Shown in pieces: positions 6,619 through 12,385 of a stretch of DNA of 12,385 bases. The DNA is from an uncultured Clostridia bacterium (GTDB lineage Bacteria > Bacillota > Clostridia > Lachnospirales > Lachnospiraceae), in assembly GCA_947178015.1 (NCBI GenBank), contig CAMWWW010000034.1, positions 1-12,385 of the forward strand, given 5' to 3'. Position 1 is the stretch's first letter. Every line of letters begins with the position of its first letter. The translations under genes were made by a program, and so were the position numbers. The notes under the pieces were generated by a model. It saw only the letters and a list, made by a program, of their open reading frames with translations. It ran no database searches and had not been told where the DNA came from.

Positions 6619-7605
6619 ATGATAACAGGGATTATGCTGCTGTTTGATGCAGTATTTTTGGGATTTTTATACCGGTTATATTATCTGCCTTCCCAGAAGG
6701 AACAAAGATCGGCGCTCGGTGTTGTACTGACGCAGGAGGGACTCTTAAATGAGGAAACGATTTCGATTGCAAGGCAGTACAGAACCGCAGTAAAAAATGC
6801 CTTTTTTGTGGCGGTGGGAGAGCTTCTTCTGTCCGCCTTGGCGGTCCGGTTATATGGGACGATTGGGGGACTGCTGGAGATCTTTTCGGTATTACTTATA
6901 TGGAATCAATTTTTCTATCTATTTCAAAAACAACACAGAAAAATGATCTTGCTTAAGTTTGATAATCAGTGGAACAACGATACGAAAAAGAGAACATGCT
7001 TTATTCGAGAGCATATAGGGGTGCATAAGCTGGAACTTGCCAATGACTTAGTGTTTGTGCCGTTGTTCCTAATACCATTTCGAGCATTTTTCTACCCTGC
7101 GACAAAAGAATATTTGCAGGGAAATTTATGGCATGGGCTGATCTATGTGCTTCCTTTTATCCTTTTGCTGTTGATGTTGGCTATCTATTATAAAGGGCTG
7201 ATGGACAGAAACCTGATTTTTATGTTTGCCTGTGTGGAGACAGCGGCAATGTATGCATTTCAGTGGAAGGTTTTGGTGGCGAAAATAGAGATTTCTTCCG
7301 CGATTTTTATGTTTATGCTTCTACTTTTGCTGGGAATGATTGCCCTGCTGCCTTATCAGAGGGATGTAAAAATAGACGAGCAGCTATATCGGAGAGAATT
7401 TCCGCTTAGCATGTTTTCGGAGGGAGAAGAACATTGGCTGTATGGGTATTATAGAAATAAAAACAAAAAGGGAATATGGGGAAAGAGGCCGGAAAGCTGG
7501 CTTCCCAGTTTAAACCATTCCAGAATCAGCGTGAAAGTGCTGCTGCTTTTGTTTCAGGCAGTTTTATATGGTGCGATCGCGGTGTTTATATGGCGGCTGT
7601 TTTAA
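6619..7605 (+). CDS. Multi-pass membrane protein of unknown function, possibly DUF5808/SdpI-like
   Basis: This 328-residue protein is hydrophobic, with likely membrane segments near 3-22, 60-78, 82-101, 143-160, 173-191, 198-214, 226-245 and 306-326. After the first segment a loop (31-58, RSALGVVLTQEG then ARQYR) resembles the region following the first helix in SdpI/DUF1648-related proteins. The C-terminal cytosolic stretch (271-300, with HWLYGYYRNKNKKGIWGKR) resembles the short W-x-x-G-x-Y-x-N motif of DUF5808. This is recognition by eye and weak. The start has GGGAGG five bases before it (6608-6613), and the gap to serS is 22 bases without a terminator, so it is probably co-transcribed and T-box-controlled. 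No catalytic motif is visible and no function can be assigned. Confidence 0.8.
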   Translation: MITGIMLLFDAVFLGFLYRLYYLPSQKEQRSALGVVLTQEGLLNEETISIARQYRTAVKNAFFVAVGELLLSALAVRLYGTIGGLLEIFSVLLIWNQFFYLFQKQHRKMILLKFDNQWNNDTKKRTCFIREHIGVHKLELANDLVFVPLFLIPFRAFFYPATKEYLQGNLWHGLIYVLPFILLLLMLAIYYKGLMDRNLIFMFACVETAAMYAFQWKVLVAKIEISSAIFMFMLLLLLGMIALLPYQRDVKIDEQLYRREFPLSMFSEGEEHWLYGYYRNKNKKGIWGKRPESWLPSLNHSRISVKVLLLLFQAVLYGAIAVFIWRLF

Positions 7606-7663
7606 CGGATGACCATTTTCAAGAATGATATGTGCAATATAGGTAAGGTCGCAGGAACAGGTA

Positions 7664-7876
7664 GAAAACAAACGTGTTTAGAATACCGATAAAAGTAACA
7701 TAGCCAGCGCAGCTATTTTCTTCAAGGAACCTATGGAAAAACGTCGGCGCTTAGTGAGATATGAAACGAGCGCAGCGTTCGTTACGTGTTTCACTAGGCG
7801 AAAGCAGGGTGACGAAGGAAATAGCAGCGCTGGCTATGCGGATCTTCTCCGAACATGTTGATACCAAGATGTTTTC
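7664..7876 (+). repeat. Nested inverted-repeat element, possible structured RNA or small mobile repeat
   Basis: In the gene-free stretch 7606-8040 there are concentric inverted repeats. The outer core arms 7699-7723 and 7814-7838 form 25 positions with one A-A mismatch and one U-G pair. The inner arms 7748-7772 and 7776-7800 form 25 positions with one A-A mismatch and five G-U pairs around a three-base loop. Weaker flanking arms extend the element: 7664-7670 with 7870-7876, and 7671-7678 with 7852-7859. A small hairpin CGGA/TCCG lies at 7839-7851. All non-Watson-Crick pairs apart from the two A-A mismatches are G-U when read as plus-strand RNA. No U-tract follows, so it is not an ordinary terminator. 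It may be a multi-copy intergenic repeat; copies cannot be checked here. No CDS is supported in this stretch. Confidence 0.7.
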
Positions 7877-7963
7877 GATAAACAATATGTAATAACGGTA
7901 TGTTATATAGGAAAGACAATATTGTTGATAGGAGAAGTTTATGGAAAATTCATAATTTCCTGC

Positions 7964-7991
7964 TTGCAAAAATTGAGATATATGTTATAGT
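7964..7991 (+). promoter_or_regulatory. Probable clpB promoter
   Basis: TTGCAA (7964-7969) and TATAGT (7986-7991) are 16 bases apart, about 50 bases before clpB. No CIRCE inverted repeat and no CtsR-type heptad repeat is visible around it, so the usual Firmicute heat-shock operators seem absent. Confidence 0.55.
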
Positions 7992-8040
7992 GATTATAGA
8001 ACAAATACGGGAAAGGTGTTCTGGAAAAGGAGGAGAAGTT

Positions 8041-10626
8041 ATGAATATAAGCAAATTTACCCAGAAGTCTCTGGAAGCAGTCAATGGCATGGAAAAGCTT
8101 GCCTATGAGTACGGCAATCAAGAGATAGAGGAAGAACATTTATTATATAGCCTACTTACACAAGAGGACAGCTTGATTTTAAAACTTATTGAGAAGATGG
8201 AAATTCACAAGGAATATTTTCTGAATCGCGTCCAGTCCGATTTGGGAAAGCGTGTGAAGGTATCCGGCGGGCAGCTTTATATAGGAGCTATGCTCAATAA
8301 GGTTTTGATCGCAGCGGAGGACGAGGCAAAACAGATGGGGGATGAGTATGTATCGGTAGAGCATCTTTTTCTGTCTTTGTTAAAGAATCCAAACCCTGCG
8401 ATCAAGGAGTTGTTTCGAGAATTTGGCATTACGAGAGAGCGTTTTTTGCAGGCGCTCTATACCGTCAGGGGCAACCAGAGGGTGACGAGCGATAATCCTG
8501 AGGCGACTTACGAAACCTTGGAGAAGTACGGGCAGGATCTCGTTGAAAAAGCGAGAGAGCAGAAACTTGATCCAGTGATTGGACGGGATGCAGAGATTCG
8601 AAATGTCATTCGGATTCTTTCTCGCAAAACTAAGAATAATCCTGTTCTGATTGGGGAGCCGGGCGTCGGTAAGACAGCGGCAGTGGAAGGTCTGGCGCAG
8701 CGTATTGTCAGAGGAGATGTGCCGGAGGGACTTAAGAATAAGAGGATATTTGCGCTTGATATGGGCGCTTTGGTGGCCGGCGCCAAATACCGCGGTGAGT
8801 TTGAGGAAAGACTGAAGGCTGTGCTTGAGGAGGTCAGAAAGAGCGAGGGCGAGATTATTCTCTTTATAGATGAGCTGCATCTGATAGTCGGAGCAGGAAA
8901 AACGGACGGCGCGATGGATGCCGGAAATATGCTAAAGCCCATGCTTGCCCGCGGTGAGCTGCATTGCATTGGGGCAACCACGCTCGATGAGTACAGAAAA
9001 TATATTGAGAAGGACCCGGCGCTTGAGAGAAGATTTCAGCCTGTGATGGTGGATGAGCCGACGGTGGAGGATACGATCTCGATCTTGAGAGGACTAAAGG
9101 ATCGCTATGAGGTATTTCATGGCGTAAAGATAACAGATGCGGCTCTGGTAGCGTCAGCGACATTATCCCATCGCTATATCTCAGACCGTTTTCTGCCAGA
9201 TAAAGCGATTGATCTGGTTGATGAGGCATGTGCGTTGATTAAGACCGAACTGGATTCCATGCCGGCAGAGCTTGATGAGCTATCGCGAAGGATTATGCAG
9301 CTTGAGATTGAGGAAGCAGCGCTTAAGAAGGAGACAGATAAGCTAAGTCAGGACAGGCTGGCATCCCTGCAAAAAGAGCTTGCTGAACAGAGGGATGCGT
9401 TTAACAGCAAAAAAGCACAGTGGGATAATGAAAAAACTTCTGTGGAAAGTTTACAGAAGCTTCGCGAGGAGATTGAGAACTTAAATAATGAGATAGCAAA
9501 GGCGCAGCGGGAATATGATCTAAATAAAGCGGCCGAGCTTCAATATGGTAAGCTGCCCGCCTTGCAGAAACAGCTTGCCAGCGAGGAGGAGCAGATGAGG
9601 AATCAGGATCTGTCTCTGGTTCGCGAGGCGGTGACAGAGGATGAGATCTCCCGCATTATTTCCAGATGGACCGGGATTCCGGTGGCAAAGCTGACCGAAA
9701 GCGAGCGAAGCAAGACTCTTCATCTGGAGGATGAGCTGCATAAAAGGGTAGTTGGACAGGACGAGGGCGTCACTCGCGTGACAGAGGCGATTCTGCGCTC
9801 TAAAGCGGGCATCAAAGATCCCGGCAAGCCAATTGGTTCTTTTCTGTTTTTAGGACCTACCGGAGTCGGTAAGACAGAGCTTGCAAAGGCACTTGCAGAA
9901 AGCTTGTTTGATGATGAGCAGAATATGGTGCGCATTGATATGAGCGAATATATGGAGAAATATTCTGTGTCAAGGCTGATTGGAGCGCCTCCCGGATATG
10001 TGGGCTATGAGGAGGGAGGACAGCTTACGGAGGCGGTTAGGAGAAAACCATATTCCGTTGTACTATTTGATGAGATCGAGAAAGCGCATCCAGATGTATT
10101 TAATATTCTGCTTCAGGTTCTGGATGATGGAAGGATCACAGATTCACAGGGCAGATGTGTGGATTTTAAGAACACGATTTTAATCATGACATCCAATATT
10201 GGCTCTTCTTATCTGTTGGAAGGAATTGATGAACAGGGAGAGATCAAGAAAGAGTATGCCGATATGGTGCTTCAGGACCTGAGAAATCATTTTCGCCCAG
10301 AATTTTTAAACCGTCTGGATGAGACGATTATGTTTAAGCCGCTCACAAAAGCAAATGTCAGCGCGATTATCTCTCTTCTGATGAAGGAGTTAAATCAGAG
10401 GCTTTCTGATAGAGAGGTTGGAATTGAATTATCCGAAAGGGCAGAGAAATTTATCGTGGAGGAAGCCTACGATCCAGTATATGGGGCAAGACCACTGAAA
10501 CGATACCTGCAAAAGACAGTGGAGACGTTATCCGCAAAGCTGATACTTGGAGGAAATATCAGATCGGGCGACACGATTGTGATCGACGAGCAGGGCGGAG
10601 AATTAAGTGCCAATAGAAAGGAATAA
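8041..10626 (+). CDS. clpB: ATP-dependent chaperone/disaggregase ClpB
   Basis: The 861-residue protein is full length for ClpB, the hexameric AAA+ machine that pulls polypeptides out of aggregates together with DnaK in the cytoplasm. An N-terminal Clp-N domain (about 1-145) is followed by the first AAA+ module with Walker A GEPGVGKT (205-212) and Walker B LFIDE (274-278). A long coiled-coil middle domain rich in E, K, Q and L (about 405-525) distinguishes ClpB from ClpA and ClpC. The second AAA+ module has Walker A GPTGVGKT (605-612), pore loop GYVG (652-655) and Walker B VVLFDE (673-678), then the C-terminal D2-small domain (GARPLKR). ATG 8041 is chosen because AGGAGG lies seven bases upstream (8028-8033) and MNISKFTQKS matches the family; the open frame upstream is not family-like. 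It is probably transcribed alone, ending at the hairpin at 10691-10720. Confidence 0.97.
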   Translation: MNISKFTQKSLEAVNGMEKLAYEYGNQEIEEEHLLYSLLTQEDSLILKLIEKMEIHKEYFLNRVQSDLGKRVKVSGGQLYIGAMLNKVLIAAEDEAKQMGDEYVSVEHLFLSLLKNPNPAIKELFREFGITRERFLQALYTVRGNQRVTSDNPEATYETLEKYGQDLVEKAREQKLDPVIGRDAEIRNVIRILSRKTKNNPVLIGEPGVGKTAAVEGLAQRIVRGDVPEGLKNKRIFALDMGALVAGAKYRGEFEERLKAVLEEVRKSEGEIILFIDELHLIVGAGKTDGAMDAGNMLKPMLARGELHCIGATTLDEYRKYIEKDPALERRFQPVMVDEPTVEDTISILRGLKDRYEVFHGVKITDAALVASATLSHRYISDRFLPDKAIDLVDEACALIKTELDSMPAELDELSRRIMQLEIEEAALKKETDKLSQDRLASLQKELAEQRDAFNSKKAQWDNEKTSVESLQKLREEIENLNNEIAKAQREYDLNKAAELQYGKLPALQKQLASEEEQMRNQDLSLVREAVTEDEISRIISRWTGIPVAKLTESERSKTLHLEDELHKRVVGQDEGVTRVTEAILRSKAGIKDPGKPIGSFLFLGPTGVGKTELAKALAESLFDDEQNMVRIDMSEYMEKYSVSRLIGAPPGYVGYEEGGQLTEAVRRKPYSVVLFDEIEKAHPDVFNILLQVLDDGRITDSQGRCVDFKNTILIMTSNIGSSYLLEGIDEQGEIKKEYADMVLQDLRNHFRPEFLNRLDETIMFKPLTKANVSAIISLLMKELNQRLSDREVGIELSERAEKFIVEEAYDPVYGARPLKRYLQKTVETLSAKLILGGNIRSGDTIVIDEQGGELSANRKE

Positions 10627-10645
10627 AAACATGCACTTATAACAT

Positions 10646-10831
10646 CTAAACAAACTGATTAAGTTGAGATTGATAACGATAGTCAATGGAGAGGAGCTTT
10701 TTGGTAAGCTCCTCTTTATTGATCTGGAGAGAAAGGCAGAGATCATCCAGATTATTATAATAATCACGGAGCTGTGTATTGATGTAACTAAGAAGGATAA
10801 CAGGGTCTTTGGGTAATTCTGTGTGTGGCAT
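10646..10831 (-). CDS. Small DUF4250 domain protein
   Basis: On the minus strand, a 61-residue protein begins MPHTELPKDPVILLSYINTQ and ends LNQFV. The LPKDPVxLLSxxN opening, LRDYY (about 22-26), the stretch with DDLC, and a C-terminal YRYQSQLNQFV match the DUF4250 family of short Firmicute proteins, whose function is unknown. The frame extends back to an ATG at 10894, but that would precede the predicted transcription start, while ATG 10831 has AAAGGA a few bases upstream and gives the family's usual length. It is convergent with clpB and divergent from the EamA transporter gene. The clpB terminator is encoded within it on the opposite strand. Confidence 0.85.
   Translation of the reverse strand: MPHTELPKDPVILLSYINTQLRDYYNNLDDLCLSLQINKEELTKKLLSIDYRYQSQLNQFV
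10691..10720 (+). terminator. Intrinsic terminator for clpB inside the antisense DUF4250 gene
   Basis: A perfect nine-pair stem GAGGAGCTT (10691-10699) with AAGCTCCTC (10706-10714) has a six-base loop and is followed by TTTATT. It lies 64 bases after the clpB stop, in the direction of clpB, and overlaps the coding sequence of the convergent small gene. Confidence 0.65.
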
Positions 10832-10894
10832 AATAGGTCCTTTCTTTTTTTCACAAACAATGCCGCAAAACTGGCAAAAACATTTTTCAAACAT

Positions 10895-10923
10895 ACTCTA
10901 GCACAGATAGAAGAAGTTTGCAA
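10895..10923 (-). promoter_or_regulatory. Promoter of the DUF4250 gene
   Basis: Read on the minus strand, TTGCAA (10918-10923) and TAGAGT (10895-10900) are 17 bases apart. The start of transcription would fall near 10888, giving a leader of about 57 bases and supporting translation from 10831. Confidence 0.55.
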
Positions 10924-10925
10924 GC

Positions 10926-10954
10926 TGGACAAAGAAAAAAGAGTATGATAAAAT
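10926..10954 (+). promoter_or_regulatory. Promoter of the EamA transporter gene
   Basis: TGGACA (10926-10931) and TAAAAT (10949-10954) are 17 bases apart, about 45 bases before the transporter start. Its -35 box lies two bases from that of the divergent promoter for the small minus-strand gene. Confidence 0.6.
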
Positions 10955-10999
10955 CGGGTACAGAATTTGGTCTTATCGTGATAGTAGAGGTAACAGAGG

Positions 11000-11932
11000 A
11001 TGAAAACAGAGAGTATAAAACGAAGCAGCATGCTATTGCTGACCGCATTTATCTGGGGAATCGCTTTTGTGGCGCAGAGTGTAGGAATGGAGCATGTACA
11101 GCCATTTACCTTTAATGCGGTGCGCTGTATATTGGGCGGGCTGGTGCTGGTTCCCTGTATTATGCTGCAAGAGAAAAAGAAAGAGAAAAAAGAAAGCAGA
11201 AAGCCAAACTCCGATCAGAAGATATTACTTGCAGGAGGGATAATGTGCGGCATTGCTCTGTGCGCAGGAAGCAGCTTGCAGCAGATAGGGATCTCGCTTT
11301 ATACCGCGGATACCAATGTAGGAAAAGCAGGCTTTATCACAGCGCTGTATATTATTCTGGTACCGTTGATTGGAATATGGAAAAAGAAAAAAGTGGGGCT
11401 TTTTGTATGGTTTGGAGTGCTGCTTTCGCTGCTGGGGTTTTATTTTTTATGTGTAAAGCAGGGCTTTTCGGTAGAGAGAGCAGATTGGATTATGCTGGTT
11501 GGATCTGTGGCGTTTTCCTTTCATATTTTAATTATTGATTCCTTTACAGGGCGAGTAGAGGGAATAAAGCTGTCATGCATCCAGTTTTTTACCTGCGGAT
11601 TTATCTGCCTCTTTTTGATGTTTGCTGTAGAGCATCCCACATGGGCGGCTATCTGGGCGGCGAGAATACCGATCCTATACGCAGGAGTAATGTCCTGTGG
11701 CGTGGCATATACATTTCAGATAATCGGGCAGAAGAATATGAATCCGACAGTAGCCTCGTTGATTCTCAGTCTGGAATCTGTGTTTTCTGCTCTGGCGGGA
11801 TGGGTGCTGCTCAATCAGGGACTAAACACGAGAGAGATAATCGGATGCGTATTAGTATTTGCCGCTATTATATTGGCGCAAATACCTTCTGACAAGGTGT
11901 TGAGCAAAACAAAAAACAAAGCAATTCTATGA
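11000..11932 (+). CDS. DMT-superfamily transporter with two EamA domains
   Basis: This 310-residue inner-membrane protein has about ten hydrophobic helices arranged as two EamA repeats (about 10-150 and 160-295). Typical signatures are LLTAFIWGIAFVAQ (13-26) opening the first repeat and LILSLESVFSALAGWVLLNQ (254-273) in the second. A charged loop of Lys and Glu (57-74) follows the second helix. Family members export or import metabolites, amino acids or drugs; the substrate cannot be told from sequence. Translation starts at 11000 with TAGAGG (10985-10990) nine bases upstream. It has its own promoter and appears to be a single-gene unit before the deacetylase gene. Confidence 0.92.
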   Translation: MKTESIKRSSMLLLTAFIWGIAFVAQSVGMEHVQPFTFNAVRCILGGLVLVPCIMLQEKKKEKKESRKPNSDQKILLAGGIMCGIALCAGSSLQQIGISLYTADTNVGKAGFITALYIILVPLIGIWKKKKVGLFVWFGVLLSLLGFYFLCVKQGFSVERADWIMLVGSVAFSFHILIIDSFTGRVEGIKLSCIQFFTCGFICLFLMFAVEHPTWAAIWAARIPILYAGVMSCGVAYTFQIIGQKNMNPTVASLILSLESVFSALAGWVLLNQGLNTREIIGCVLVFAAIILAQIPSDKVLSKTKNKAIL

Positions 11933-11977
11933 TATAAGCAAGAAGAATGATATACAACAACATAGATGAGAGGAAAC

Positions 11978-12010
11978 GGCAGAGATTAGGAAGTCTGTCG
12001 TTCCTCTGCC
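11978..12010 (+). terminator. Hairpin between transporter and deacetylase genes, weak terminator candidate
   Basis: GGCAG (11978-11982) pairs with CTGCC (12006-12010), and AGGAA inside pairs with TTCCT, leaving a five-base bulge. No T-run follows, so it is a poor intrinsic terminator; it might instead act in the leader of the next gene. Confidence 0.3.
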
Positions 12011-12053
12011 CCGCATATATTTAGTATAAGAAGTGAAAAGAAGGCATGTGGGG

Positions 12054-12385
12054 ATGAAAAAGGCATGGATTATCGGCATACTGTTGCTGATTGTAGGAGC
12101 GGTGTGCATAAAGGTGAGACCGCTGCCTGTGGTCAGTGATAAGATTCAAGAAGCAAAGAAGATAGCGTTGACTTTTGACGACGGTCCGCACCAGAAGTAC
12201 ACAAAAGTACTACTGGACGGACTGAGAGAACGAAATGTGACAGCTACCTTCTTTTTAATTGGAGAAAGCATTGAGGGAAAGGAGGAATTGGTAAAGCAGA
12301 TGAAGGAGGAAGACAGAGTAATAATAAACATAACACCACTTTACAACTTTTTCATTCATCTACTTGTTTCAAACATAACTGTTTC
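12054..12385 (+). CDS. NodB-type polysaccharide deacetylase (3' partial, possibly disrupted)
   Basis: From ATG 12054 (AGAAGG nine bases upstream) the frame is open to the window edge, 110 residues. An N-terminal hydrophobic segment (residues 4-18, WIIGILLLIVGAVCI) looks like an uncleaved anchor or signal. IALTFDDGPH (37-46) is the first NodB motif, with Asp42 and Asp43 as catalytic base and metal ligand, followed by VTATFFLIG (62-70). These enzymes deacetylate peptidoglycan or other glycans outside the membrane. After KQMKEED (81-87) the family normally reads a GHxIGNHTxxH motif supplying metal histidines; here the sequence becomes INITPLYNFF with no such histidines, and base composition turns AT-rich. 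The gene may be interrupted near 12310 by an insertion or junction. Confidence 0.75.
   Translation, partial: MKKAWIIGILLLIVGAVCIKVRPLPVVSDKIQEAKKIALTFDDGPHQKYTKVLLDGLRERNVTATFFLIGESIEGKEELVKQMKEEDRVIINITPLYNFFIHLLVSNITV

Noticed and set aside
7664..7876. CRISPR array or tRNA cluster in the large gene-free gap
   Set aside because: The repeats are inverted and nested, not direct and evenly spaced, and no tRNA-like T-loop sequence is present.
7751..7969. Minus-strand open frame of 72 codons in the clpB upstream region
   Set aside because: It runs through the inverted-repeat arms and promoter and has no recognisable protein features.
8508..8981. Minus-strand open frame of 157 codons inside clpB
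   Set aside because: Serine- and proline-rich shadow opposite the conserved first AAA+ module.
10832..10894. N-terminal extension of the DUF4250 protein with four cysteines as a zinc site
   Set aside because: The extension would start upstream of the predicted transcription start and the family is normally about 60 residues; the ribosome-binding site supports 10831.

Overview
The window looks like chromosome from a Clostridia-type Firmicute, most likely a Lachnospiraceae-like gut anaerobe. The signs are AGGAGG ribosome-binding sites with AT-rich promoters, a T-box leader on serS, a small DUF4250 protein, and SerRS and ClpB sequences of the type I associate with that group. The genus is not determinable from the sequence alone.

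Region A (1-4972) is a tightly packed same-strand cassette of five genes. In order they encode a leucine-rich-repeat protein (STM4015 family, 5' end outside the window), an ATP-grasp-like protein (STM4014 family), an alkaline-phosphatase/sulfatase-superfamily hydrolase (STM4013/SEN3800 family), a HemN/HemW-like radical SAM protein (STM4012 family) and a second radical SAM protein with extra C-terminal cysteines (STM4011 family). The family names come from consecutive Salmonella locus tags, and the order here matches that numbering. I know of no published function. The set looks like a small biosynthetic or modification pathway: two radical SAM steps, one ATP-dependent ligation and one hydrolysis, with a repeat protein as scaffold or substrate. 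This is the best candidate for an undescribed system. A possible lesion exists at the 3' end of the LRR gene, where a coding-like tail interrupted by two stops runs into the ATG of the next gene.

Region B (4973-7605) is the serS unit. A sigma-A promoter is followed by a serine-type T-box leader with an intrinsic terminator, then seryl-tRNA synthetase, then a multi-pass membrane protein of unknown role in the same operon.

Region C (7606-8040) has no gene. It holds an elaborate inverted-repeat element of about 210 bases (7664-7876) and the clpB promoter. Region D (8041-10626) is clpB, a complete ClpB disaggregase.

Region E (10627-12385) has a small DUF4250 gene on the minus strand, convergent to clpB and divergent from a DMT/EamA transporter gene. 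A good intrinsic terminator for clpB lies inside the DUF4250 coding sequence. The right edge carries the start of a NodB-type polysaccharide deacetylase. It loses family resemblance near 12310, which suggests an insertion, rearrangement or assembly junction.
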